Assembly (NCBI GenBank): GCA_020746875.1
Contig: JAGTJL010000019.1
Coordinates: 248,001-312,000, forward strand
Direction: 5' to 3'
Length of the DNA: 64,000 nucleotides
Source of the DNA: Rhexocercosporidium sp. MPI-PUGE-AT-0058
Taxonomy: Eukaryota > Ascomycota > Leotiomycetes > Helotiales
This document shows, piece by piece, positions 24,257 to 38,129 of this stretch (positions are counted from its first letter, which is position 1; each line of letters opens with the position of its first letter). Both the position numbers and the translations under genes were made by a program. The notes under the pieces are model-generated. The model was not told where the DNA came from and searched no databases. It saw nothing but the letters and a program-made list of their open reading frames with translations.

Positions 24257-27200
24257 TTACCTTTTCTCTTAAAATCTTATCTTTAAGATATAAGGTAATA
24301 TAACGATAATATAATATAGCAGACGTAAATTAAAATATATACGGACTTAAGTCGGACTCGATTCTTTAAAATAAGAGTAATTTATTTATAAAGTAAATAA
24401 TAATATTATAAACTTAAATTAGAATATAAATAAGTCTAGATTAGTAATAATTTACGTAATTAAGTAATATAATGAATTTTATTATAAATTATTTATATTT
24501 TAGCTTTTAAATAAATTTAATTTTTAATTAATATTATTATTCTTTTTTTTAATTTAGTTTTATTATTTTTTTATTTTTCTTTTATTATATTATATTATAT
24601 TATATTAAATTATATATTCGACTTGCTTTCGTTATAATTTTAATTTGCTATCGCTACGCCCGCTACTTTATTAATAGCGTAATAAATTACGTTTATGCTT
24701 TTTTAAAAGCTAATTATATTAAGTATAATTATTGCCGCAATTAAAAGTCCCGGTATATTACCGTAAGTACTTCGATATTCCTTTATTATTAATAAATATT
24801 AAAGTATTTATATTGACTTCAATAGCTCCTCGAAGAAGCATACGATTTTATTTTAAAGTTACTTATAGCTTAAAATAACTTCGCTTTCGGTTTTGCTTCG
24901 GCCGATAAGGTTCGGGATTTAATTATTGCCGTAATAGCCGCGGTAAATTAATTTACTTAAGCTGCTCAGTCTATTAACAGTAACGCTTCGTTTCTTTTTC
25001 GTTCCGCTTTTATTACTTTCCGTCTTACCGCCGCTATTATTATTACTCTTACCGTTATTATTATTATTAATGCTTTTCTTTATTAATTTCTTATTATATA
25101 AAACGAAATTAACGCTTTTTTTCGAGAATTATTACGTTATATTTTTATAAGTATTAATATACTTTTATATTTCCTTTATATTAACTTTAATAAGCTTTTA
25201 AAGGCGAGGTTAAGGAAGAGAAGGATAAGAATAAGAATAAAAATAAGGACGAAAATATAAAGGAAAATCTTCGGGCCTGCCGTCTCCGCTCTTTTAGCAG
25301 CAGCCTCGAGCTGTAAATAGCGCCTTCGGGCTTTTTATTATATTACGGTTTATATTTTTAGGCTTTTTTCGTTTTGCTTTCGGCGCTTTTTAAAATTTAA
25401 ATAAAGACTTTTACTTTTAATTTTTTTATTTTTATAACTTTTATTATAATTTTAATTTTCTTTTTTTTAATATATTCCTTAAGTATTTTTATAACGTATT
25501 CTTAATATATATAAAATAACTTATAAGCTTTTAAGTATTATTTATAATAAAATAATTCTTTTAACGAATTAAATATAAGTAATTTTATTTTATATTTTTA
25601 TAAGCTTAAATAAATTTAACTTCGATTTTTTTTTATTTTTAAATTTAAATTATTTTTAATTTAGTTTTAATTCCTTTTCGTTTTTATTACGATTTTAAAA
25701 GTAATATATAAAAAGTATTATAAATATAGTAAATTAAAAGCAGTTCGAGCTAATATATTTAATTGTAATTATAAATAACTTTCTTAACTTTAAAAGGCTT
25801 TAAAAATTTATTAATAAGCTTTCGAGAAGGCTTTAACTGTCGAAGGTGCTTTATAACTAATAAAATTATATTTTCGACTTAAAACTTAGTCTTTTTATAT
25901 TTAATATTATAAAACTTCTTATAAGATTTAAAAGTAATTCAAAGCTTTTCCATAAGTATTTCTTTTTTTTATTATAAAAGTCTTATTTTTTTAATTATAA
26001 TAAATACTCTTTTTTTTTAAACGTCGTCCTCGACGTTCGAATTAAGTTCTAAGTTAAACTTATATAATATTCGAAAAGGTATTAAATTAATAAATGTATA
26101 TACCGAATTATTATATATAAATTCCGCTAAAATTAGCTTAAAAGCTTAATTATTTTAACGATAATTATAATATATTTTTAAATAAAATTCTAAGACTTAA
26201 TTTTATTATTCGGTTTGCTTATCGATTTATAAATAAAATACGATATTAAATCTGCGTCGAACTTAAAAGTAAAATATTATTAAAAACTAGAATTTATTTA
26301 TAAAAATAAAGCTTTTATTAATAATAATACTTTTAAAGCATTTAAAATCCTTATATATATATTATATAAAAAGCTCGGCTAATTTAAGTATAATAATCGT
26401 CTTTATTATAAAAATATACCGAATTAGCTTCGTAAATCAATCGACGATTACAAAAATAAAATCGTATACTCGACTTATTCTTTTACTTAGCAGTAAGTTT
26501 ATAATAAAATTTATAATTATTTTTTCTTAAGGTTTTAAAAAAATAAAGAATAAAATTAATTCGCTGTAAAATCAGTGCTTTTTTAATTTCTTTTTTTAAT
26601 ATTTTACGTAAATATTTATATATTTTTTAACGTTTATATATAATTTTTATTAAAAGTATTTCCTTAAAAGTAATTCGAAAGTTTTTTAAAACTTAAAATA
26701 TTTTATTATAATATTATTATAATTAATACTTAAGATTTTACTCCGAAATGACTTCTTAAGTAATATATAAGTCTTATTATAATAATTTATTTTCGTATAT
26801 CTTTTAATATCCTTTAGACTTAACTCGACGTCCCTTCGGAATCGATTCGTACGTCTTATTTATTATAAAAGAATTTGTTTTTTATAAATTAAAAATTATA
26901 TTTTAAATCGATTTTAAAAGTTCGCTACTTATTATTTCGGTTTATAATAATATAATTGTTACTTGCTATAGTATATATTATTTATAATTAATAATATTAG
27001 TAATAGACTCGTTAAGGGTTTCTTATACTTTTTCCAATTGCTTTTTGCTATCTTATAAATTTTTTATAAATAATTCTTAATTTAATTTTAATAATTTATT
27101 AATGCGGGGTTATTTAAGCCCTGACTTTAAAAATACTATTAATAAAAGCTTTTTCTTTTATAATATTATAATTAAGCGTAGCTTTTAATATAACGTCGGT

Positions 27201-30200
27201 AATTGCTTTTTTTCTTTGTTTTTATTCCGATTAAGTTCCGAGTCTTTAAGATTAAGTTTTTGTAAAAGCTTATTAATAAGATTTATAATTTTAGTTTAAT
27301 ATTTAATAATAAAATCGAATTCAATTAATTCATTAGCTTACTTTATTTGTCGTTTGGTAAGCTTCTGTTTCGTTATAAAGTATTTAAGATTATAATAATT
27401 TATTTAGACTGTAATAATATTGGAAGCGCTTTAGAAGTATTGATTTTATTATTTAAATATATATATTATTACTATTAGCTCCTTATTATGAACTTTATAC
27501 CGTTACTTAATAAAAGAGAGCTTCTTCGAATAGAATGCGATAAAATGTCATCGAGCCTTTATACCGCTGCCGAATAATTAAAATAAGATTTTATTAATAG
27601 CGAATTTTAAAGTATTTGTTTTTATTTAAATCTTTAATTAAGAGTCGAAATAATAAAGGATTAAAGCTTAAGAGAATTTCTTTTATAAGATTAAGAATAT
27701 TATAATAGCTCCGCGAAGGAATCGAAAAGGTTTTATTTTTTTTCTTTTTTATATTTCTTTTAATAAATTAATAATAAATTAAATAACTTTTATATAATTA
27801 TAAATAAAGCGGCGGTAAAAATTAATAAACTTTAAGAATATTTATATATTTCGCCACGACTTAAGCAAAAGCTATTTCTAAATACTTTCGACTCGGGAAA
27901 AGTTTATTCAAATACCTATCGGGCTTATTACGAACCTTAAAAACTCTATAATATTAATATCGAATGCGTATTTCTTGAGATTAGCGTAAAGTTTATAAAT
28001 ATAAAGCCTTTCGAGGACCTCCCGAATAGCTTTTGTATAATTTTTAATGCTTTTAGAGAAGATAAAAATATCGTTTAAGTAAATTATATAAATAACGTTT
28101 ATTAACTTAATTAAAGCTTAATTAATATAAGCTTAAAATATCGCTAAAGTATTCGAGAGTCCAAAAGGAAGCACGTAATACTTAAAGTATCCGTATTAAG
28201 TCCGAAATGCCGTCTTTTATTTATCGCCTTATTTAATTTGGAGCTGGTGATACGCATCTTTTAAGTTTAGTTTTATAAATACTTTAACGCGTCTTAACCG
28301 ATCGAAGGTTTTATTAATTAAAAGTAAAAGAGTCTGATTTTTTATTATAATAATATTAAGTCTTTTATAATTAATATATAATTGTAATCCTTCGCTTTTC
28401 TTAAGTATAAATAAAATAAGGGCTTTTATAAGATTAATAAACTTTTGAATTTAATCTTTTTTTAAACTCGTTTTAAGATATTCTCAGAGTATTATTAGCT
28501 TTGACTTAAAGAGTAAGTAAACGGATCCTTATAATAGTTCTTTATTAAGTTCGAGGTCGATTTAATATTTTATTAAATAATATTTAAGTAACGTCTTAGT
28601 ATTTATTTTATTAAAAATTTCTTAATAATTAATATATTTCGGAAGTAACTTAGCACCTTCGATAATTTTAACGTTAAATATAATATAATATATTTAATCT
28701 TTCCGAGTTTTTTTTATAAACTTCTTAATAAAAATAATATTAATTTAATTCTTTTCGAAAAGAAACCGCCAAGTCTTCGATTGAAAGCTAATAATAAGGT
28801 TAACTTCTTTAAGCTAAGGAAATCTTAAGATAAAAATAATTCTTAGAATTTTAAAGTCGTAGGCGATATATAATTGCTAATGCCTTTTCGTAATGCTTTT
28901 ATTATTAATAATATATAATTATAAGAAATAAGTTTTATAAATAATAACTTTTCTTTTTTTAATTATAATTAAATTAATTTAATTAATTATAAGCTTTTAT
29001 TTATATTTAATTATAAGCGCCTGAGAAACATAATTACTTTCGGCATTACTATCGAGAAGTGCTCGTTTAATCCGTACTTTTCCGTCTAAAGTCCGAATTT
29101 CTACCGGTATTATAATCTTTTACCGTTTCTTTTCCTCGCTTAATTTTATTAATAATAAAGAGATTAAAATTAAACTAATTCGTTTTTCGTCTGTTATAGC
29201 TTTATATAATTTAAAAAAACATATCTTTTTTTTTAATAATTATAATACGTAATCTTTAAGTATTTTATTATTAAATAGCTTAGCTTTTTATAATAGAAGC
29301 ATTCCTTATTACTCGATTCTTTTGCTCTCGATTTAGTATTAATAAGAGTTTAATTTATATTATTAAATTCGTTTTACTTTTAGTTTAAGTTTAAAGAAAA
29401 AATATAAAATAATTTATTATTATAAAAACGATTATTATCCTTTTTTAAAGCTTTATTAGTATTCTTCCGGGGTTTATTTTAATTATTTACTTTATTAATA
29501 TTTTTAATACGACGAGTTAGAAATATTAGCTTTTCGTAAGTTTTAGTGATTTTAATAATATTAAGTTTAGTGATTTCTTTTCTTAATTTAAGCTTTAATT
29601 TAACGTAAAGAATCCGTCGTTTCGCCGTATTATCTTTAATTTTTAATTATTATTTTAAGCTATTAAAGAAGAATACAAAATTATTTACCGACTTATTTTT
29701 ACGTTATTAAGCGTTTTTATATTAATTAAACACCGCGAGCTCTCGATTTCCAAGGTTTATAATTAAATCTAGTATTTATTACTTAAACTCTTCTTAAGTA
29801 AGTAAGTTTATCCCGGCCTTCGATTCGAACCCGGTTTACTTTCGTTTTACTTTTTCGTCGAAAGTAAGAACGTATTTATTAATTTTGTTTTTATTTATAA
29901 TATATATTATCCTTTTATTTTAATAAAACCTTTATTTAATATTTTAAATAAAAAACTAAGCCTTTTTAGCGCTTTTGCCTTTATATATCGAGAGCTCTTA
30001 TATCTTTAAGATTCGTTAATATAATATTAAGCGCATATCGAAGCCATCTCGAGGAAGTCTTGTAAATTCGTTATAATAGCGGTCCCCGGCTGTATTCACG
30101 CGTCGACGCTTTCTTTTATTTATATATTCTTTATTTTATTTTTTTTTTTATTTTTTTTATAATATATCTGTTAATTCTTTCTTTAAATCCTTTTGCTCTC

Positions 30201-30579
30201 GTATTACTTCTTTTAGCTCTTCGATTTAGTTCCGAACTGCCTTCTTTTTCTTTTTCTTTTTAATTTATATTTAAATCTTTAGAATTCGTTGTCGCTTAGC
30301 TTCGATAGCTGCTTCGGCATCCGAGCCTTTTTTATTATTATCCGTGAAATCCTTTAAACTTCCGTTAAAGCGCTAGAACTGTTCGCTACGCGTAAGCGAA
30401 TTATCTTTAGAGTTATTTTAAAAAGTATTTAATAATTAATTAATAAAATAAGATAAAAGTAATTATAATATTCTTTTTATTACTAAAGCTATTTTCTTTT
30501 TATTTTTAGCTATTATAATTATTTTGTAAAAGCTTTAAATAAATAATAAATTATTTTCGTATAAATAAAGAAATTAGAA

Positions 30580-30781
30580 TATAAGGTTTAAATAATAAAG
30601 AATTATTATTCGAAACGTTCAAAGTATATTAATTATAATTTAAACTAATCTCTAGCTTTTTAAATCCTTTTTACTCTTTTCTGAAGTAAATAAATAAAGA
30701 TATTAATACGTGATCCGTGCCAAGCCTGCAAACCTTCCGTACAACCCCCGACCCTCCTCATATTAGATTCTACTCCTGATA
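30580..30781 (-). repeat. A2 5' LTR (right), 202 bp
   Basis: Starts TATAAGGTTTAAATAATAAA and ends TACTCCTGATA. It is less mutated in its right half, as in A1. Confidence 0.87.
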
Positions 30782-33340
30782 ATAAGTACGGTTAATAAAT
30801 TGTAAATCTTTAGCTTTTTTATATTTCTCTTACGCCTTTAACTCTTTATATTATAAGTGCTTTATTCTTAATTAAATTATTAGTCCTCGGAAATTAGCGG
30901 TCGAGTTATTACGAGCCTAAAGATTGACGTAAAAGTTATTATTAAACTTTATAAATTCTCTTAATTAACGGCTATTAAGTTTAGGCCCTTATATTACTTA
31001 AGTGTTAATAGTAATAACTTAATTAAAAGTAAAAATATAAGATAGTAAATTAAATACCGTAATAAGCTAAGCTTGCCTTAAGCCATTTTAGGCAACGCAT
31101 CGAAGTATTAAAGTCATAACGACTTTATTTCTTTAAAGTTTTAATTAATTAATTTTAAGATAATAAAATAAATAGAATTACTTTATATAAAGGGAGATTT
31201 TAATTAATTTAAATTACACGCCTCTTTTTTAAACGTTCCGAAATCTCGCTTATTAAAATTTAAATACTATTATTATAGTTTTATTACAGTAATAACTTTA
31301 TAAAGGACTTAAGCGGGTAAATAGTGCCTTATTATAAGTACTTAAGTTATTTATAAGTATTCTTTTAACTTTATTTTTATAGGGCTATTTCTTATTAAGT
31401 AAATTAATTAAACTTTAAGTTAAGAACTTCCCTTAGTTAAATATTAGTCTTCGGACCCCTAAACTAAAAATATTAATTAATTAAAAAAGAATATTATTAC
31501 TTTCGCCTTTAAGATATATTTACTTTTTCCTTAAACTTAAAATCTAACTTAACTTATACCGGCTTATAAAGGTGTTTAAGAAATGTTTTTATTATCTTTA
31601 AAGTCATTATAAAATTATATTAATATAAGGTTTTTTAAAGGGAATTTTACTTTTAAATAAAAAGGGATTGCCTTAGTAAAAAAGGACTTCCGGAAAGCTC
31701 GATATTATTAATTTAAAAATTATTTACGATATAATTAATAAAGGCTTAAAATAAGTAACGAGGTTAAAAATATTTCTTATTTTAATAAGGCGATTAAAGC
31801 TATGCCTTTACTTTAAGTCTTTAAATTATATTAAAGAATTATTAAAATTTAAAAGTTAATAATATTAAACGAGAGGAAACTTACCTTTAGCTTTTTACCT
31901 TTTTTAGCTAATTAATAATAAGAAGCAAGTCGAAGGAAAATAATAATAAAGGCGGTTTAAAATAGCTTATAACTTATTAAAGCTTTAAGGATTATTTTCG
32001 AAAAGCTTTTACTTTATAACTTACCGCTAGAAAAAGAAAGAGACCGCGAGGAAGACTAAGTAGCTCGAAATTAATATATAAAGCATAATATTTTTTTTCC
32101 CCTTTTAAATATAATAAATTTTAGCCGCTTATAATAATTTATTTATTTATTAAAAAATAATAAGAAGATATAATAAAAAGTTATTAAGGTATTATTAGCG
32201 TTTTTATTTAATATAATAATTATTAAAATAAAAAGAGGGAAAATTATTTAAAACTGACTTTATTATTATTTAATATTAATTTATTAAAAAAGTAAAAGTA
32301 AAAAAAAGAAGACAAAAGTAAAGAAAAGACTTAATTAAGTTAAAAAAAGAAATGCTTTAATTAGCTTCTTTTTATTTCTTTATTATACTTCGAACCTCGA
32401 AGGTAAGAAGACCGTCCTTTAATTACTATTTACTTTTAATTTTATATATTTATATATTTTTACTTTTTTAATATACTTTTAATATATTTATTTTTATTTT
32501 TAATAATAATTAAGAAGTTAAAAAGGTTTATAAAAGATTTATTAAAGTAAAAGTATAAGAAAAGAGCGGAGTTATTAAAGACACGCTAGCTTAAGGTATA
32601 AGGGAATATTAACGAATTTGACGCGTTATAAAAATTAATCTTTATTTTATAAGAAAAGTTAATCTTTACGTTATAAGAAAAGGAGTCGAGAACTTATTTA
32701 AAATATTAATTATACGCCGATTTATTTTAAAGAAATTACTTTAATTTTATTAAAGTTAAAGTTTACTTAAATATAATGTTTAAAAAGGCAAGTTTAAACA
32801 ATAAAAATAATATAATAAATATTAAAAAGTATAAAAAGACTAATATAAATGTAAAAAGATACGTAAAGCCTTCTTAAAAGTGTTATAAAAAAGAGTAATA
32901 AAATTATTATAAAAGAAAGGAAGAAAAAAGAATAATAAAATAAAAGATAATATTTAAAAGTATTAAGCGAGATAATTATTTATTTTTAAAAATAAAATAT
33001 AAGTTATTTAATATTTATTTATTCTTATTTAAATATATTTTCCTTTAAGTATTTAAAGCTTTAAAGTTATAATATTAGTTTTTATTTCTTTACTCGAGGT
33101 CGAGTATAAGTTTTTTAAAGGAAGGACGTATATAATAAGGTTAACCTTAAAGGCTTATTTATTACGTAATTAAGTTATATTTTATTATATTTAAAATAGC
33201 CTTTAAAGTAATATCTTTTAAAGATAATAACGATTTTTATTATTATAACTTTTCCTTTTTATTTAAATTATACCTCTTTTTTCCTTTAATAAATTATACT
33301 TTTTAAATATATAATATCTTTAATATTTATTAAATAAATA
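30782..33340. other. AT-rich, heavily mutated sequence of unknown origin
   Basis: About 2.5 kb with no LTR termini or recognisable coding motif that I could align. It has long A- or T-rich runs and some purine-rich stretches (~32280-32350). It is probably an older, more degraded repeat that received A1 and A2. Confidence 0.4.
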
Positions 33341-34710
33341 TTTCCTACGTTTACCCTCCGGCACTTGCTTTACTACCCTTTTGTTGTATGCTTGGTGTTT
33401 TCTCCTCTACAGTATTAGGCTAGCTATTATAGGCTTTAGAATCTCGTAGTCTAGCTGCTTTAAATATATGGCGCTCGATTGGATTACGCTAGTATATTCG
33501 TTTATGCTTTTATAAAAGCTATAATTAGAATCGACGATTTAATTTATATAACGGCCGACTAGCTTAAGCGTTAATTAGCCGAAAGTAAATTAAATGGCGT
33601 TTTATAGCTTTTTAGTTATATTTTTATTTTTAAATCGCTTTTAATTCTTTAGTAATATAATCGACTTTAGCGTTTCTAATGCTTTTTGATTTTACGTCTT
33701 AAAAGTAATCTAGCTTCTCGTGATATTTTACGGCTAGCTTATGAGAATAAAGAGTTAATACGGTTTTACTTCCTTTAGTACCTTTAGCGTAATATAAAGA
33801 TTAGTCTGGAGGTAAAGCTTTACCGGAAATATAAGGCATATAGCCGTTAATTTCTAGGAATAAGCTAGCGGGATTTATTTATTTAATATAATTAGACTTC
33901 CCTACTAGCTTCTTTCTTTTAAAAGCAGTAGCAGCTATTTTAAGCTTATCTCGATTGAGTTTAGCTTTAATTCCTTTAAGCGATTATTACTTATAGTGAT
34001 TTATTAAACTATTTAGTCTTAGACTTTATTTAAGTCTTTAACCTTACTTTGAGGCTACCCTCCTTAATTTAATATGCCCTGAATTAATATAAAATCGATA
34101 TTTAAAGTAAAAAGTCTTGCCAAGGACTTATATATTATCTTACCGAGGGTTTCGCTTAGTTAATATTATAATAAGGTTTCCAGCGGTCTGCCTAGGCTCT
34201 TATTACAACGCTAGCGCCACTATTAGCTCAGTTTCTCTCACAGGAAGTAAATAAGCTTAATTAGCTATAACCCTCTCCGAGGATAGCTTCTTATACAGTT
34301 AATAAAGCTTAAAAACCATTATAATTTGTATTAGACTAGTGACGATTTAGACAGCCACTCCTTAATACAGCCACGCTAGCACGCTACTTACAGCTACTGC
34401 TAGCGCCGTTTAAGTATGGGCACCTAAGAATAAGAAGTTTATTATAAGACTTAAAACCGTAATTTAAGTGGCTATATACGTTTATAACGTTTAAAGACCG
34501 CTAAGTTATAATTTCCTTAAGGTTTAGTCTTAAGGTCAAAGGCCTCGGGTCCGTAATACGTCTTAATCGGGTTAATAAAGGCTTAAAGGGGTTTAGCTTA
34601 CTTTAATCAAGAGAAGCTAGTATGGCTTTATCGACAAGCGTTTAAACGAAAGCAGCCGAAGCGGTATTAGCCGAGAAAGCTCAGCTTAGTCGTCTCGATC
34701 GGGAAGTGTA
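33341..34710 (-). pseudogene. coding relic with moderate RIP, family unrecognised
   Basis: The region is visibly less AT-rich than its neighbours. On the minus strand, from about 33990 down to 33600, one frame runs for roughly 130 codons interrupted only by TAA/TAG codons that could all be former CAA/CAG. It reads like protein (AATAFKRKKLVGKSNYIK, PASLFLEINGYMPYISGKAL, TVLTLYSHKLAVKYHEKLDY). Other frames are open in the upstream part, so introns or frameshifts are possible. I do not recognise the protein. It could be a DNA-transposon or retroelement gene, or a captured host gene. It ends next to an LTR-like block at 34711. Confidence 0.45.
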
Positions 34711-35070
34711 TGTCGGTTGATTAATATTATTAGCCGCCTTAGCGAATTGCCGAATTACTATTATATAAGAATAGGCGAGCTAATTAAGAATAAGGAAGCG
34801 CAGTAAGTAGGGACACGTAATCAAAGAGAGAGAATTGCTTTACTTACTTAAAGAGCTAAAAGAGCTCTTCGGTAATTATATATAAAATAATAACTTTTCT
34901 AAAAGCTTTTACGATTATATAATTAATTAGTAACTTATACGAGCTACGTAATTAAATACGAGCGTAATTTCCCGGAATACAAAGGTAATTTCCGGGCCGC
35001 GTAAGCAGTGAAACCCTCTTCGGCTATTCTAGGGTAGAATCGGCACGAGTTACCGAAGTGAAATCCAATA
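34711..35070 (+). repeat. LTR-like block related to 11818-12173
   Basis: From GAATAGGCG (about 34772) to CCAATA (35070) this aligns with the family D-type LTR, including the CCCGGAATAC and TTTCCGGGCCGCGTAAGCAG stretches. The first ~60 bp (TGTCGGTTGATTAAT...) do not match the TGTCACGG start of the other copy. It abuts, on the right, the reversed 3' end of a D body. Confidence 0.6.
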
Positions 35071-35144
35071 ATATTAATCGTGGCGATTAAGCTATTCGTT
35101 AAAAGAATAAGTAACGATTCGATATTAATTTTATTCCGCGTAAG
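35071..35144 (-). mobile_element. family D body fragment, left of B1
   Basis: Its reverse complement aligns with 16150-16225 of the family D body (CGGAATAAA..TTAATAT..., then CGAATAGCTTAAT). It continues across B1 into 43435-43565, showing that B1 inserted here. Confidence 0.8.
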
Positions 35145-35401
35145 TGTCATATGTATGCCTATCCATTTTATCTGTACGGAATCGGGCCCGTAGTATAAGG
35201 GGGCCGAGGCTTCTACGGTATCAGTAGAATCAGTCTTACTTATATATCTAATCACGCCGGTGTTTTGCTTTCTTTTATAAGTAATTTTCTTTATATATAC
35301 GCTTCTTTTTTAAACTTCTTTAAAAGCTAGAGATTAATTCTTTGAATATAATTTACTTTAAATCTTTACGAAGCTTTACTTACTGTAAATTCTATTTAAT
35401 A
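35145..35401 (+). repeat. B1 5' LTR, 257 bp
   Basis: Starts TGTCATATGTATGCC and ends at TTTAATA, a mutated form of the CTGACA at the other LTR. It carries a TATATATACGC promoter-like motif. Its first ~100 bp keep most C and G. Confidence 0.9.
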
Positions 35402-35714
35402 AATTAATCTTTTTATCTTATAAGAAAGTAATACGAAAGGTAAAAGAACGGTTCTTTATTAAGTAATTATATTTAATAACGCTAAACTTACGGATAATAT
35501 TCGCTTCGGTAATGCCGCTCGTAATATTCTTCGTAAGATTATAGAATCTACAGATCTCTTTTATACGATTAAAAGCGAAGATACTTTTAATAGCGAATTG
35601 CTTTAAAGCACTTATAATAATAATAATAAAGAATCTTCTTATACTTATAATTAATTCGTTTATACTTATAAAAAGAAAAGTAAAATTATAACTTAAATTA
35701 AAAGTAATTTAAAT

Positions 35715-37200
35715 ATATTCAATTATATAACGAATAATATAATCTTTTCTATTTTTAATATTAATACTAATCTTACGGCTTTAAGTATACTTACCGAAGA
35801 ACAGATCGCTCAGAAGCAGCGCGAGCTCGAAGAGCATATGCGCTTATTAATTAAGTTTAAGATTAAGGACACTCGTGCGAAGACGCGGCTCGCTTATTAT
35901 AAAAATAATCTTACTAGATTTCGCCGCTTTCGGGTAATTTCCGTCGCTTATATAAACGTAATAAGTAAATAATATATAATTAAAGAAAGCTTTTAATAAA
36001 CTTATAATATAATATTAAATTTTATTATTATTATTTTAATAAAAGACTTTAGATTACTTCCAGTAAAACGTAATTCTAATTTAAAGTTAAAAGCTAACTT
36101 GCTTAGCTTATAATACCCGCTTAATAAAGATGCTATTAAGCCTAAGACTTTACCGGTTTTAAGATATCCCCGGGAAATAATTATATTACTTATAGCAAAT
36201 CACGTAACTTATAGACTTAAAATAATATTATTAACGTATTTAAATTTAAACGCTTATATTTTACTAGAATATATTACGGCTTAAGCGAAAAATAAGCGCG
36301 ATTATAAGAAATATTTTATAATTATAATTCTTAAAAAATATAAAAGAAAGAGTTTCGAGAGCTTGCGAAATTAGAAAAATACTTAAGAAAAGATCTTTAA
36401 AGCTCGCTTATATAATTATAATACGTATGTGAATCGAGTACGCGTCGCAGCCGCAAATATAGAAGGCGATTTATTAATTTATTAGAATGATGCGAAGTAA
36501 ATTATAATTAGACCCGAGGGTATCCTGCTAGTATAGAACTTATTCATCGACTTCTTAAAAGGGCTTTATACTTTCAAAGAAACTCGAAGTATTAAAGTTA
36601 TTAAAAATATTAAGCGATTCCGCTAATAACCGAGCGAGTTTATTCAGGTAATATACCGATAGTTTATTATATTTATTAAAAACTGTAATATTCGGATATC
36701 TGATAATAATATTATTATTAATCTTCGTAAAATAATTACGCATATACTAATAGCGTAATAGATTAATTCTTACGCTTTCATGAACTTTTTTAATATTTAT
36801 TAATAATAGAAAAAATTAATTAATAATATTAAATCTTTTATTAAAAAAACTTAAAGAATATCTTTTAATATACCGAAAGTTAAGTATAACGGAAGCAAAG
36901 GCGAATAAGATAATAATAATCTTAAGAATAGCGGATCTTATAAGAAAAGCTATAAAGAATATTCTAAAGATAATAATAAGAAGCGCGCATTTAACGGCGC
37001 TTTTTCAGCTTCCGGTTCCCGATTTTCTAACAGAAATAGAAATAATAAGAAGAAGAATTATATTAAAAGTATTATATTTTACCGCTTTTATAAATAAAAG
37101 AATTATTAATTTAAAAACCGTAATTATCTTAAGTTCGCATAATAAGCGTAAAATAATCTTTAAAAGCTAAAAATAAAAGAATATTTTAAAATAATAAAGA
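35715..37200 (+). pseudogene. B1 gag remnant
   Basis: The N-terminal part is well preserved: EEQIAQKQRELEEHM followed by RLLIKFKIKDTRAKTRLAYY, a charged helical stretch. The end carries a zinc knuckle whose ligands are destroyed (see the B3 entry for the clearer copy). The ATG start is lost, so the 5' limit is approximate. Several stops replace Gln codons. Confidence 0.7.
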
Positions 37201-38129
37201 AAACTTTTTTAATAAAAAAGAAAATATATATTATTATACGCGCTAAGAAATAAAAGCCGTTTAATACCGGAAAAGATACGGGAAAAAGTAATATTAAATC
37301 TTAAGCGTCGAAGGCTTAAGGGATATTCTTAAACGCTTATATATTTCTGCAGGATTAAAGCAACCCGAGATAGATGCAAATACGTTATTTAATAATTTAA
37401 TAAATAATAGCTTAGATTATAATTTCTTTAATAAATATAAAATTAAATTATAAGGATTTCTTTTTTTATTTAAATATAATTAAAAGTTTATAATATTTAA
37501 TAAGTATTAGTTCCGGATAATTAACGCTTATAACTTATATATAATAATATAAGACGACCGTAAAATCTCGAGAACCTTTCGAGAAAGATTTTATAATTAT
37601 AAAGACTTAAGGTATAATATAGTTCTCGGAATAAAATTCCTTAAATATAAGGGCGCCGAGTATTACGATTAGAAACTCAAGAAATAAGCTTACGTTCTAA
37701 TTTAAAACGAGATCCAGATCGTAATAATAAAAGAGTTTATTAATACTTTTAATACTGATTTTAAAACGGTACCTTATATTATATTTATATCCTAATTTAA
37801 TTATAATTATCCGAAGAATTTAAAATCGTATAAATATTTAAGGCAGTCGTAAGATATTCGTTTTAATACCGGCGTCGTAAATCCGTCGTAAGTATTAATT
37901 ATTTAGCTAAAGATTCTCAAACCGATACTTCTTTTAAATTAACTTATAAATATAATAAATATATACGATAATAATCCGCTAATTGCTTTCTTTAAAGAAT
38001 AAGTTGGATTCGAGCATGCTATTAATATTAACGTATTACTTCCGTATAGCTTTTTTTATAATCTTTCCAAATTATAACTCGCCGCGCTTCGGAAATATCT
38101 TATTACCTTATTGCAAAAAAAATGGATTC

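Larger units (their letters stand above)
24055..30781 (-). mobile_element. complete family A Gypsy retrotransposon copy A2, RIP-degraded
   Basis: 6727 bp with 202-bp LTRs (24055-24256 and 30580-30781) and target duplication ATAAG (24050-24054 and 30782-30786). It is collinear with A1 throughout. Near 30250-30370 the minus strand keeps a readable gag stretch (NGSLKDFTDNNKKGSDAEAA, then RQRILK and a Lys/Glu-rich coiled-coil part). Reverse transcriptase, RNase H and integrase follow leftwards as in A1. Differences from A1 are overwhelmingly C/T and G/A, and the few length differences total 23 bp. Confidence 0.9.

Noticed and set aside
34944..36743. Minus-strand frames in the D-type LTR, B1 LTR and gag area
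   Set aside because: They run through LTR boundaries or antisense to gag, and are chance openings in mutated DNA.
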